Source of the DNA: Pseudomonadota bacterium
GTDB taxonomy: Bacteria > Desulfobacterota > JADFVX01
Reading direction: 5' to 3'
Assembly: GCA_015222555.1 (NCBI GenBank)
Contig: JADFVM010000048.1
Coordinates: forward strand, 1-14,053
Length of the DNA stretch: 14,053 bases
The notes beneath the pieces were generated by a model. That model ran no database searches, was not told the DNA's origin, and saw nothing but the letters and a program-made list of their open reading frames with translations. The position numbers were made by a program, and so were the translations under genes. Below, in pieces: positions 1 to 7,266 of the stretch. Position 1 is the first letter of the stretch. Every line of letters begins with the position of its first letter.

Positions 1-62
1 ACATTAATAGATGACCTTCTATACACTTAACCGGACAGATTAAAACTTGCGGTGAGCTCCAG

Positions 63-749
63 ATGAAAAAGGTAAAGCATGCCATTGAAAGGCAAAAAAC
101 TCTGAGGGAACAGATAGTTGAGTCTATTAAAGAGTCAATTGCCACCGGCAAGCTGAAGCCTGGAGAAAAGATCTGCGAGACAAAACTGGCTGAAGATCTC
201 GGCATCAGCAGAACTCCACTTAGAGAAGCTATTCAGACATTAGAAGCGGAAGGTTTCCTCAAAGTGGTTCCGAGAAAGGGGGCAATTGTCAGTGAATATT
301 CTAAAAAGGATATAGAGGATATTTATGAGATAAAGGCAACTCTGGAAGGACTGGCTGCGCGTCTGGCAACAAAAAATCTCTCAGATGAGGAAATTTATCA
401 TCTCGGGGACATTAATAACCAGTTGAAATCGATGTCGCTGAAAAATGAGAGTTCTGTGAGCCGCTTTTTCAGGGTGCACAACCAGTTTCATGAACTATTT
501 TTAAGGGCAAGCAACAACGAACGGCTTTACCAGTTAAATTGCCAGCTCATGGAACCCTTCAAGCGATTCAGGCTTTCCTCTCTGGCAATACCAGGCCGAT
601 TTGAAGAAGCCATTGCCATACATGATGAAATTGTCGAAGCCTTCAGGAGCAGAAATGCTCAAATGGTTGAGACGCTGGTCATGCAGAATGTTAGAGAGGG
701 CGGTAAGGCCCTGCTCAGGAAACTTGCCATTGAGGAGTCGGAGCGTTAA
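63..749 (+). CDS. GntR-family transcriptional regulator, FCD (FadR) subfamily
   Basis: Cytoplasmic DNA-binding repressor/activator of the FadR-type GntR group. Residues ~12-76 form the winged helix-turn-helix, with the typical pattern of LKPGEKI, LAEDLGISRTPLREA and an RKGAIV wing. Residues ~83-215 form the helical FCD ligand domain. In FCD proteins an Asp and several His usually bind a metal. Here His143 (in QFHELF) and His187 (IHDEI) are present, but the usual Asp four residues before the first His reads as His139, and the last His position reads as Asn209, so metal binding may be altered. The 228-residue length is normal. The ATG is preceded by a weak GGTGAG site. The next gene is 65 bases away and is not obviously a target. 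The effector cannot be predicted; members sense organic acids, acyl-CoA or sugars acids. Family call is firm, specificity unknown. Confidence 0.93.
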   Translation: MKKVKHAIERQKTLREQIVESIKESIATGKLKPGEKICETKLAEDLGISRTPLREAIQTLEAEGFLKVVPRKGAIVSEYSKKDIEDIYEIKATLEGLAARLATKNLSDEEIYHLGDINNQLKSMSLKNESSVSRFFRVHNQFHELFLRASNNERLYQLNCQLMEPFKRFRLSSLAIPGRFEEAIAIHDEIVEAFRSRNAQMVETLVMQNVREGGKALLRKLAIEESER

Positions 750-814
750 ACTTATATTAGATTATGGATGAGTTAAGATTATTAACGTAAATTTCCAGTT
801 AGAAGGAGCTCGCA

Positions 815-1051
815 ATGCCCCCTATTGAAAAAGACAATGTCAAGGTAAGGGTAACAACGACGCGAAATGTTATCTATGGCACCTTGTCGAAGACTGAACA
901 TGCCCGAACATTAGATCTTCTAAATAGTAAAGAAAGGTTTATCGCTTTAACGGATGCTGTTGTCTACGACCGTGAGCATTCGGAAAAAGAGGAAATAAAG
1001 TTTGTTGCAATTAATACAAATAATATTGTCTCTGTTGAAGAAATGGGATAA
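815..1051 (+). CDS. Small DUF6812-like protein of unknown function
   Basis: A 78-residue, cytoplasmic, probably mostly beta-stranded protein with no signal peptide or membrane segment. The layout is a KVRVTTTRNVIYGTL strand pair, a central LDLLNSKERFIALTDAVVY stretch, and a closing FVAINTNNIVSVEE strand. This matches my recollection of the DUF6812 family, small single-domain proteins of deltaproteobacteria and others. The compact barrel-like pattern recalls Sm/PilZ-like folds, but that is speculation. A good AAGGAG ribosome site at 803-808 fixes the ATG. It sits alone between the GntR regulator and the zinc-binding small protein, with 114 non-coding bases after it. No function is assigned. 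Confidence 0.8.
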   Translation: MPPIEKDNVKVRVTTTRNVIYGTLSKTEHARTLDLLNSKERFIALTDAVVYDREHSEKEEIKFVAINTNNIVSVEEMG

Positions 1052-1165
1052 ACTTTTTGATGGAAAGCTAGGCATGAAGGAACAATAGAGTTAATTTTTT
1101 AACCTTACCTTTTTATTGTTTTAGGGTAATTATTTAGCGTTTCTTATCTGGAGAGAGATGATATC

Positions 1166-1480
1166 ATGAATATTCAACATTGCTGCAAGTGTGGGAAAGA
1201 ATTGATGGAAGGGAGTGCAAAATATATCCTTAGCATCAGGCTTTTTGCAGATGTTGATAATAGCATCTCAACATGCGATACTGCTGAAAAGGCAGATGAC
1301 ATTGAACAATTGATCAGTTGTCTTGAAAATCTGGGCCAGGAAGAAATAGAAAGTGATATACATAAAGAAATGGCTTTCATGCTCTGCAAGGCCTGCAGAA
1401 ATAATTTTTGCCAAAATCCTCTGAATAAGCAGCAGGGCGACCCTGATGGTGTTATAGAATATAGAGGGATTCTACATTAA
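1166..1480 (+). CDS. Small cysteine-rich, putative zinc-binding protein
   Basis: A 104-residue cytoplasmic protein with an N-terminal CCKCGKEL knuckle (Cys6, Cys7, Cys9 region) and a distal CKAC pair near residues 74-77 followed by another Cys, separated by an acidic helical insert. Two CxxC-type pairs this far apart fit a split zinc ribbon in which the middle segment loops out. No catalytic motif is visible. GGAGAG at 1150-1155 precedes the ATG at a suitable distance. It lies between the DUF6812-like gene and the 89-residue gene, and all three point the same way towards the rluD-like gene. I do not recognise a named family. Zinc binding is inferred from cysteine spacing only, and protein-protein or nucleic-acid binding are both possible. 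Confidence 0.78.
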   Translation: MNIQHCCKCGKELMEGSAKYILSIRLFADVDNSISTCDTAEKADDIEQLISCLENLGQEEIESDIHKEMAFMLCKACRNNFCQNPLNKQQGDPDGVIEYRGILH

Positions 1481-1532
1481 TAAACCAGGTATGAAAAAAC
1501 GTCAGTTAAATTTCAGAGCAAGGAGGTAATCT

Positions 1533-1802
1533 TTGACACTCACTGATGAGGCTGAAAAGGCAAGAAGACTTGCCAGAGCGATCGTTTCAGATGTGGCTCT
1601 TTACAACCAGGCTAAAGTTCAGGAAGGAATCGTAAATGATAACCTTTTCGAGGTTTTAGTAGAGGAGTTGGAAGAAGGGCGTCAACTTTATCATTCTCGG
1701 GTCTCACCCGCTATAGCCCAGGAACATAATTTTTATGATCTTGCCATAGTTGACGTTCTTATAAAACAAAGTGGAAAAGTCGAATCAGAGATCTGGAAAT
1801 AA
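1533..1802 (+). CDS. Conserved small helical protein with ARAIVSD motif
   Basis: An 89-residue, charged, mostly helical protein. The segment around residues 11-35 (RLARAIVSDVALYN, then AKVQEGI) and the later LEEGRQLYHSRV resemble a conserved segment I recall from deltaproteobacterial proteins, sometimes attached to zinc-ribbon domains. Its function is unknown to me. Translation very likely begins at a TTG, because a full AGGAGG lies immediately upstream at 1521-1526 and no nearby ATG or GTG fits. The end overlaps the start of the pseudouridine synthase gene by 32 bases, indicating translational coupling. The adjacent zinc-ribbon-like protein upstream may be its functional partner, since I associate the two parts with each other; that is inference. 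Confidence 0.78.
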   Translation: MTLTDEAEKARRLARAIVSDVALYNQAKVQEGIVNDNLFEVLVEELEEGRQLYHSRVSPAIAQEHNFYDLAIVDVLIKQSGKVESEIWK

Positions 1803-2754
1803 AGCGAATACTTTTTTACTGCATGTGACTCACGAAGCTGCCTCTGTCAGGCTGGATACTTTTCTGGCCTCCAAACTACCTGATCTCACTAGAAGCCAGA
1901 TTAAACGTTTCATTCAGGATGGCCAGATAACATTATTAAATGGTGAGTCGGTAAAGTGTGGGCAAAAGTTGCTCGGTGGAGAGAGCCTCAAAATCACTTA
2001 TAAGGCACCTGAACCGATTGAAGCTCTGCCGGAAGACTTACCTCTCAATATTTTATTTGAAGATGACTCTATTGTCGTGTTTGATAAGCCTGCCGGCATA
2101 GTTGTTCATCCGGCAGCAGGTCATAGAGGGGGAACTTTAGTTAATGCCCTTCTATTTCACTGTAAAGATCTTTCTGGTATTGGAGGGAAACTGAGGCCGG
2201 GCATTGTCCATCGTCTTGATAAAAATACATCAGGTGTCATGTTGGCTACAAAAAATGATAAGGCCCATAATATTGTAGCTGCCCAGTTCAAGGCACATTC
2301 TATTGTCAGGAGATATAAAGCCCTTGTTTATGGTGCAATGGAAGTGCAAGGTACGATAGACTTGCCTTTGGGGAGACACCCTAAGGACAGAAAAAAGATT
2401 GCCGTTGTTGAGGGGGGAAGAAGAGCGGTTACTCACTGGAATACAATTAAATCTTATCAGGGCATAACTTTTCTCGACCTTTCACTTGAAACTGGGAGAA
2501 CGCATCAGATAAGGGTTCACCTTTCTCAAACAGGGCATCCTATCGTGGGAGATCCGCAATATGGCAATATTAAAAGATCTTCAGGCATTTTATCACCCGT
2601 AGTCAGAGCCGCCATTTGCGCACTTAAAAGACAGGCACTTCACGCCTACAAACTTGCATTTACTCACCCTTCCAGCGGTGAGATTATGGAATTTACTTCT
2701 ACCCTTCCTGAAGATATACAATCTGTCATTCAGATCTTGGAGGCGAATAATTGA
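1771..2754 (+). CDS. rluD: RluA/RluD-family 23S rRNA pseudouridine synthase
   Basis: Isomerises specific uridines to pseudouridine, in RluD's case in helix 69 of 23S rRNA. An S4 RNA-binding domain spans residues ~27-75 (RLDTFLASKLPDLTRSQIKRF) and the catalytic domain ~95-310. The active-site aspartate is Asp150 in GIVHRLDKNTSG. Other family marks are DKPAGIVVHPA, RRYKALVYG, ETGRTHQIRVH and GHPIVGDPQYG. The 327-residue length is normal. The start is a GTG inside the previous gene and has no strong ribosome site, so coupling to upstream translation is likely; a GTG at 1825 is possible but leaves little before the S4 domain. The gene overlaps pgeF by four bases, the pairing seen in many bacteria. 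The RluD rather than RluC/RluA assignment rests on overall resemblance. Confidence 0.93.
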   Translation: MEKSNQRSGNKANTFLLHVTHEAASVRLDTFLASKLPDLTRSQIKRFIQDGQITLLNGESVKCGQKLLGGESLKITYKAPEPIEALPEDLPLNILFEDDSIVVFDKPAGIVVHPAAGHRGGTLVNALLFHCKDLSGIGGKLRPGIVHRLDKNTSGVMLATKNDKAHNIVAAQFKAHSIVRRYKALVYGAMEVQGTIDLPLGRHPKDRKKIAVVEGGRRAVTHWNTIKSYQGITFLDLSLETGRTHQIRVHLSQTGHPIVGDPQYGNIKRSSGILSPVVRAAICALKRQALHAYKLAFTHPSSGEIMEFTSTLPEDIQSVIQILEANN

Positions 2755-3620
2755 CGTTGAACCATCTTAATGAACTGGAAAATATAACGTCACCTTGGGC
2801 TGGATCATTGCCGGGTGATAACATAGAGATTTTAAGGTCGCCGCTATTACAGAGCTTTGAAGGAATTAGCCATACCTTTACCACGCGGCGTGGGGGAATT
2901 AGCCCACCACCATTTGATTCTCTAAACCTGTCTTCTAAAACCGGGGATCCTCAATTTAATGTGAGCGAAAATATAAGTCGTCTGTCAGAAAAACTTTCTA
3001 TCAAGGAGGACCTTTTTTTTCTCGAACAGGTTCACGGAAATGAAGTTCTAACTGTTGGGAACACCAACGCCGAGCACCTATATCGGCAGTTTGATGCGGC
3101 TATAAGTAAGTCTCATAGCATCCCACTTTCTATATTAACGGCTGATTGCCTTCCCCTACTTATTTACGATCCTCAAAAAAAAGCAATAGGTGCCGTTCAT
3201 GCAGGGTGGAGAGGAACCTCTTGCGGGATTGCAGAAAAAACGATTAAAGAAATGGGTAGAGTCTTTGATTGCCGGGCAGAGGATATGGTCGTTGCTATGG
3301 GGCCGTCTATTGGGCCCTGTTGTTACGAAGTGGACAAGACTGTTTTAGATGCCTTTTCCCAAAGAGGAGATAAGGGGCTTGAAGAATGGAGTAAGGCATC
3401 AGAGCTTTGCCTGAAAGATAAGGAAAAGAGCTGGCACTTTAATCTCTCCGAGGCTAACAGGGTGCAGCTTCTGAGGTTGGGAATAAAAGAAAATAACATC
3501 TCAGCTACCTCTTATTGCACCTGTTGCACAGAGGAACTCTTTTTTTCCTATAGAAGGGATGGTGATAAAACGGGAAGACTTGGCGCAATCATAATGCTGA
3601 AAGAAGAAATGACAAACTAG
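2751..3620 (+). CDS. pgeF: Peptidoglycan editing factor PgeF (YfiH/laccase-domain family)
   Basis: Member of the YfiH/PgeF group, formerly called multicopper polyphenol oxidase or laccase domain proteins. E. coli PgeF removes misincorporated L-Ser from muropeptide precursors, and related enzymes act on purine nucleosides. The zinc ligands are visible as His95 (QVHGNEV), Cys133 (TADCLPLL) and His150 (AVHAGWRGT). GPSIGPCCYEV and the C-terminal YCTCC are also family hallmarks. The length of 289 is slightly above average because of an N-terminal extension of about 30 residues. The TTG start shares bases with the stop of the upstream gene and has GGAG just before it. The rluD-pgeF pairing supports the call. 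The substrate of this homologue is not fixed by sequence. Confidence 0.93.
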   Translation: MTLNHLNELENITSPWAGSLPGDNIEILRSPLLQSFEGISHTFTTRRGGISPPPFDSLNLSSKTGDPQFNVSENISRLSEKLSIKEDLFFLEQVHGNEVLTVGNTNAEHLYRQFDAAISKSHSIPLSILTADCLPLLIYDPQKKAIGAVHAGWRGTSCGIAEKTIKEMGRVFDCRAEDMVVAMGPSIGPCCYEVDKTVLDAFSQRGDKGLEEWSKASELCLKDKEKSWHFNLSEANRVQLLRLGIKENNISATSYCTCCTEELFFSYRRDGDKTGRLGAIIMLKEEMTN

Positions 3621-3642
3621 ATTCCGGGTAGAAACTATCAAT

Positions 3643-4758
3643 ATGAAAATTAATATATCGAATAAGTCGATCATAACCAAGGCGATCCTGAGGCACAAAA
3701 AAGGAAGAGACTATAGCCATGAAATTGACCTCAGTGCCGTGCTTAAGGAAATCCTCTCAAGAGCGAATGAGTTTGTCCCTTCTGAGTCGGGATCAATATT
3801 GCTGGACGATCCTATCTTGAAGTGGAGCCCCTCAAAAGAGGGGAGGCTATATTTCCTGGCATGTTTTGGTGAGGGCTCCGATTCTCTTGTGGGTACATAC
3901 TTGCCTGACAATGTCGGTATTGTTGGTGAAACCTATCAAAGCTGCAAACCATATTTAAGCAAAAATGTGAAAAAGGATAAAAAGTTTTTTTCAAAGATTG
4001 ACGATCAAATTCAATTCGTTACAAAATCTATCCTGGCTATCCCCATAGAAATTGAGGGGGCCGTCATCGGTGTAATAGAACTTATAAACAGAAAAGGCCG
4101 GCCCAACTTTGACCAAAGAGATCTTTCCCTCCTCGAAATTTTCGCCAGATATACATCTACGTTGATTCAAAACGCCCTCGATGCCAGACGCTTTGAAGAA
4201 TTATCTAAAATAGATGACCTCACCGGTCTTTATAACGACAGGTTCTTTTATGAGATGTTGTCAAAGGGTGTTGAAAGGGGCTTAAAAGATGATAAAGACA
4301 TTACATTGATCTTTTTTGACCTTGATCGTTTCAAGGAAGTAAATGATATGCACGGCCATCTCTCGGGCAGTAGAGTGCTCAAAGAAGTGGCCATACTTAT
4401 GACGGAGGTTTTTTTAGGCAGTAATGCCGTCATGGCTAGGTATGGTGGCGATGAATATGTGATTCTGTTGCCGGATACAAATCTGAAAAAAGCGAGTGCT
4501 TATGCTGAAGAGTTGCGGAAAAGGATTGCAGATAGCAGTTTCTTGAAAGAGCCGATTTCTGCGACGGAGCCGGCCCTGAACATTTCGGGTGTTATTACTT
4601 GTAGTGTCGGTGTGGCCTCACTTTTTGAGAATGTACAAAAAAGTAAGAATTTAAGAAGTATGGAGGAAAATCTCATCAAAGCCGCTGATGGCGCCATGTA
4701 TACGGCCAAGGACCATGGGAAAAACAGGGTTGTTGTGGCCAACGGTAAAAACTTCTGA
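3643..4758 (+). CDS. GAF-GGDEF diguanylate cyclase
   Basis: Predicted to make cyclic di-GMP from two GTP. Residues ~28-180 form a GAF sensor domain (including SESGSILL, VGIVGETY, ILAIPIEIEGAVIGVIELINR), and ~188-367 a GGDEF domain starting with KIDDLTGLYNDRFF. The signature loop reads GGDEY at 268-272, a usually tolerated variant of GGDEF. The metal-binding Asp226 and Asp228 in FFDLDRFK and the Asn/Asp of KEVND are present, so activity is expected. The RxxD allosteric inhibition site, normally five residues before the signature, is absent (GSNA there), so product feedback by that site is unlikely. There are no transmembrane segments, so it is cytosolic. It follows pgeF by 22 bases with only a weak ribosome site. 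The GAF ligand is unknown. Confidence 0.94.
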   Translation: MKINISNKSIITKAILRHKKGRDYSHEIDLSAVLKEILSRANEFVPSESGSILLDDPILKWSPSKEGRLYFLACFGEGSDSLVGTYLPDNVGIVGETYQSCKPYLSKNVKKDKKFFSKIDDQIQFVTKSILAIPIEIEGAVIGVIELINRKGRPNFDQRDLSLLEIFARYTSTLIQNALDARRFEELSKIDDLTGLYNDRFFYEMLSKGVERGLKDDKDITLIFFDLDRFKEVNDMHGHLSGSRVLKEVAILMTEVFLGSNAVMARYGGDEYVILLPDTNLKKASAYAEELRKRIADSSFLKEPISATEPALNISGVITCSVGVASLFENVQKSKNLRSMEENLIKAADGAMYTAKDHGKNRVVVANGKNF

Positions 4759-4782
4759 AATAAAAAATGATCACTTCGGGAT

Positions 4783-5421
4783 TTGACTTTAATGCTGATT
4801 ATGGGGCTTACAGGTGGAATTGGAGCCGGCAAGAACTCTGTGGCAAAGTTTCTAGAGAAACTTGGCGCATTTATTATCGATGCAGATATTACAAGCCGCG
4901 AGCTTGTTAAGTCAGGAAGCTGTGCATGGCAGGAAATAGTGCATGTCTTCGGGAGAGAAATCCTTGATGAAAATGGAGAGATAGATAGAAAAAAGCTGGG
5001 CAAGGCAGTTTTTAAGAACAGTGAAAAAAGAGACGCACTTAACAATATTCTCCACCCCAAAATCATTGAAGAAGAATGGAAAAAAGTTTCCATCATTCGT
5101 GAGAAAAACCCAAATTCTCTCATTGTTATTAATGCGGCATTATTGATTGAAAGCGGTAACTATAAAGATGTTGACATTGTTGTTTTAGTAACGGCGAAGG
5201 TCGACACAATGATTGAGAGAATGATGATGAGAGATAACTTTTCAAAAGAAGAAGCGATGTCTCGACTTAATGCGCAAATGCCCTTAAAGGACAAACAAAA
5301 ATATGCCGATTATGTCATCGGAAACGATGGATCACTGAAAGAACTCGGTAAAAAAGTTTGGCAATTGACGACAAAACTTCAAAATGAATACAAAAACAGG
5401 TTTAATCTGACGCATCAATAA
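4783..5421 (+). CDS. coaE: Dephospho-CoA kinase CoaE
   Basis: Phosphorylates the ribose 3'-OH of dephospho-CoA with ATP, the last step of coenzyme A synthesis. The P-loop region reads GLTGGIGAGKNS at residues 8-19. The family DAD motif (IIDAD, 31-35), LHP (90-92), the lid around RMMMRDNFSKEEAMSRL and the closing DYVIGNDGS are all present. Length and layout are normal. Oddly, the Walker A Ser/Thr after the lysine, which normally helps hold Mg2+, is Asn18 (codon AAC), with Ser19 next to it. The start shown is a TTG; an ATG at 4792 lies in better register with typical CoaE N-termini and also has an upstream CGGG, so the true start may be nine bases later. It is probably the last gene of the operon; rho follows 543 bases on. 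Confidence 0.92.
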   Translation: MTLMLIMGLTGGIGAGKNSVAKFLEKLGAFIIDADITSRELVKSGSCAWQEIVHVFGREILDENGEIDRKKLGKAVFKNSEKRDALNNILHPKIIEEEWKKVSIIREKNPNSLIVINAALLIESGNYKDVDIVVLVTAKVDTMIERMMMRDNFSKEEAMSRLNAQMPLKDKQKYADYVIGNDGSLKELGKKVWQLTTKLQNEYKNRFNLTHQ

Positions 5422-5440
5422 AAATAATTTGCTTAGGGGC

Positions 5441-5469
5441 TTGACAAAGAATTAATTATATATTATCGT
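5441..5469 (+). promoter_or_regulatory. Candidate sigma-70 promoter upstream of rho
   Basis: A perfect TTGACA (5441-5446) is followed after 17 bases by TATCGT (5464-5469, four of six matches). TATTAT at 5461 is a better hexamer but only 14 bases away. It lies 20 bases after the coaE stop and about 500 bases before the rho ATG, so if used it gives rho a long leader. Sequence match only. Confidence 0.45.
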
Positions 5470-5603
5470 CACTGATATCGTCTTAAAGCACTTGCGAGTC
5501 CTCGCTGGATCTTAGCATTTCTAGATAATCAAATAAATATTCAGGACCCACATTTTATTTAATATTATTTCATATCACTATCAGCCCTTAAAATAACCAA
5601 CCT

Positions 5604-5747
5604 CGCAGCAAGCTGACGGGGTATATGCTTGTCATTCCGGGCATGACCCGGAATCCAGGTTTACAATAGGGCTGGATTCCCGTGAAGTTTATGCCGCATA
5701 CGGTACGAGAATGACAGTACGCAGCAAGCTGCGGGGGATTTAACCCC
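5604..5747. repeat. Composite inverted-repeat element flanked by direct repeats
   Basis: Two copies of CGCAGCAAGCTG (5604-5615 and 5720-5731), each followed by a G-rich run, bracket a palindromic core. The core opens with GTCATTC (5631-5637) and closes with GAATGAC (5709-5715). Inside it lie a perfect hairpin TTCCGGG/CCCGGAA (5635-5641 with 5647-5653) and a second inverted pair GGAATCCAG (5650-5658) and CTGGATTCC (5672-5680). The right flank can fold twice more: CGCAG-CAAG-CTGCG (5720-5733) and GGGG-ATTTAA-CCCC (5734-5747). It encodes nothing visible and looks like a dispersed non-autonomous or REP-like repeat. Confidence 0.7.
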
Positions 5748-5838
5748 AAGCGATTAAATTTTTCAAGTTAGAGAGAAAAGAGAATTTTAGTTAGTCATTG
5801 ACTGAACATACTGTCTTATTTCTTTCCCAATGAGAAGC

Positions 5839-5854
5839 AAAGGTTAAAACCTTA
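5839..5854. repeat. AAGGTT-AA-AACCTT palindrome in rho leader
   Basis: Perfect six-base arms separated by two bases (5840-5845 and 5848-5853). Almost the same palindrome occurs at 8417-8431. It could be a regulator-binding site or a small hairpin; its role is unknown. Confidence 0.5.
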
Positions 5855-5964
5855 CATTATATCTGCGTAAAATATCCCCCTAATCATTATAGGATAATCA
5901 ATCAATTTTTATTAACCATCAATATATTCAGCTGATTAATTTACAATAGAAACAAGGAGCCTCT

Positions 5965-7212
5965 ATGAATTTGAAGGAACTGAAGGAAGAAAAAATAAAT
6001 AACCTCGTAAAGATGGCCGAAGGTCTCAAGGTTGAAGGCGCATCAGGGATGAGAAAGCAGGACCTCATTTTTGCAATGCTTCAAGCCCAGACAGCAAAAA
6101 ACGGCCAGATCTTCAGTGAAGGCGTCCTGGAAATTCTTCCTGATGGTTTCGGGTTTTTGAGAGCACCTGACTACAGTTATCTTCCCGGACCCGATGATAT
6201 TTACATCTCGCCCTCACAAATCAGGCGGTTTGGCCTGAAAACAGGCGATACTATCTCCGGGCAGATACGACCACCCAAAGAGTCTGAAAGATACTTTGCT
6301 CTTCTTAAGGTCGAAAAAATTAACCATGATGATCCGGAAGCCTCAAAGAAAAAAATCCTATTTGATAACCTGACGCCACTCTACCCGAATGAACAAATAA
6401 AACTCGAAACGGGACCTGAAAATCCTCTGGGACGAATTGTGGATATCGTCAGTCCCATCGGAAAGGGGCAGAGAGGGCTCATCGTTGCACCGCCCAGAAC
6501 AGGGAAAACAATGCTCCTCCAGGATATTGCAAATAGCATTACAGTCAATCATCCTGAGATCACTCTGATTGTCCTTCTCATTGATGAAAGGCCTGAAGAG
6601 GTGACGGATATGGCGCGTTCAGTAAAGGGTGAAGTTATCAGCTCCACCTTTGACGAGCCGCCCCAAAGACATATTCAGGTTGCCGACATGGTAATTGAAA
6701 AAGCGAGAAGGCTCGTTGAACACAAAAAGGATGTTGTCATTCTCCTCGATAGTATAACCCGGCTGGCAAGAGCCTTTAATACAGTGACCCCTCCCAGCGG
6801 AAAGGTTCTTTCGGGAGGCATCGATGCCAATGCTCTCCAGCGGCCCAAGAGATTTTTCGGGGCCGCCAGGAATATGGAGGAGGGCGGTAGCCTGACGATC
6901 ATTGCCACGGCACTGGTCGACACCGGTAGCAGAATGGATGAGGTCATCTTCGAAGAGTTTAAGGGAACGGGTAACATGGAAGTTCACCTTGACAGAAAAC
7001 TGGTGGAAAAGAGAATCTTCCCTGCCATTGATATTAATAAGTCAGGCACGAGGAAAGAAGAGCTTCTAATTAATGAGGATGATCTCAATAAAATCTGGAT
7101 TCTCAGAAAGATTCTTCATTCGCAAACTTCAATTGAAAGCATGGAATTCCTGCGGGACAAGCTCAAGAAAACCAAAAATAACAGAGAATTTTTTGACATG
7201 ATGAACAAGTAG
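5965..7212 (+). CDS. rho: Transcription termination factor Rho
   Basis: Hexameric RNA-dependent ATPase/helicase that ends transcription at Rho-dependent sites. It has a Rho_N helical domain (residues 1-~45), then a cold-shock-like primary RNA-binding domain (~50-120, with ILPDGFGFLRAPDYSYLPGP and DDIYISPSQIRRFGL). The RecA-like motor domain follows: Walker A APPRTGKT (175-182), DERPEEV (208-213), Walker B VVILLDSITRLARAFN (257-272), the Q loop LSGGIDANALQRPKRF (282-297), and the arginine-bearing GSRMDEVIFEEFKGTGN (321-337). At 415 residues it is a compact Rho with no large insertion. A strong AAGGAG precedes the ATG. Neighbouring coaE upstream is a familiar arrangement, but rpmE, often downstream of rho, is absent here: a convergent gene follows 54 bases on. 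Complete, intact and confidently assigned. Confidence 0.99.
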   Translation: MNLKELKEEKINNLVKMAEGLKVEGASGMRKQDLIFAMLQAQTAKNGQIFSEGVLEILPDGFGFLRAPDYSYLPGPDDIYISPSQIRRFGLKTGDTISGQIRPPKESERYFALLKVEKINHDDPEASKKKILFDNLTPLYPNEQIKLETGPENPLGRIVDIVSPIGKGQRGLIVAPPRTGKTMLLQDIANSITVNHPEITLIVLLIDERPEEVTDMARSVKGEVISSTFDEPPQRHIQVADMVIEKARRLVEHKKDVVILLDSITRLARAFNTVTPPSGKVLSGGIDANALQRPKRFFGAARNMEEGGSLTIIATALVDTGSRMDEVIFEEFKGTGNMEVHLDRKLVEKRIFPAIDINKSGTRKEELLINEDDLNKIWILRKILHSQTSIESMEFLRDKLKKTKNNREFFDMMNK

Positions 7213-7266
7213 TTTCTCTGTATTGAACTAAGTAACCAGAATAGCTTTTTCCCAAGTTTAACCGTC

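Larger units (their letters stand above)
5422..5964. other. Long non-coding stretch between coaE and rho
   Basis: No credible gene is present in any frame. From left to right it holds the TTGACA promoter candidate, a short hairpin-prone GCGAGTCCTCGC (5494-5505), an AT-rich stretch, the composite repeat element, the palindrome AAGGTT-AA-AACCTT (5840-5853), an AT-rich run and a clear AAGGAG ribosome site (5954-5959) for rho. No tRNA-like or recognisable riboswitch fold was seen. A long leader is plausible given that rho genes are often autoregulated through their leaders, but this is inference. Confidence 0.6.

Noticed and set aside
1081..1120. AT-rich inverted repeats (AACAATA/TATTGTT outside GTTAA/TTAAC) between two small genes
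   Set aside because: The arms are short, almost purely A/T and not followed by a T run, so neither a terminator nor an operator can be supported.
4500..5123. 207-residue open frame on the - strand across the end of the cyclase gene and coaE
   Set aside because: It lies fully opposite two well-supported genes, is serine/phenylalanine/leucine-rich in the way of antisense frames, and has no family motif.
5470..5603. Possible small RNA or tRNA gene after the TTGACA promoter
   Set aside because: No cloverleaf, no intrinsic terminator and only one very short hairpin were seen.
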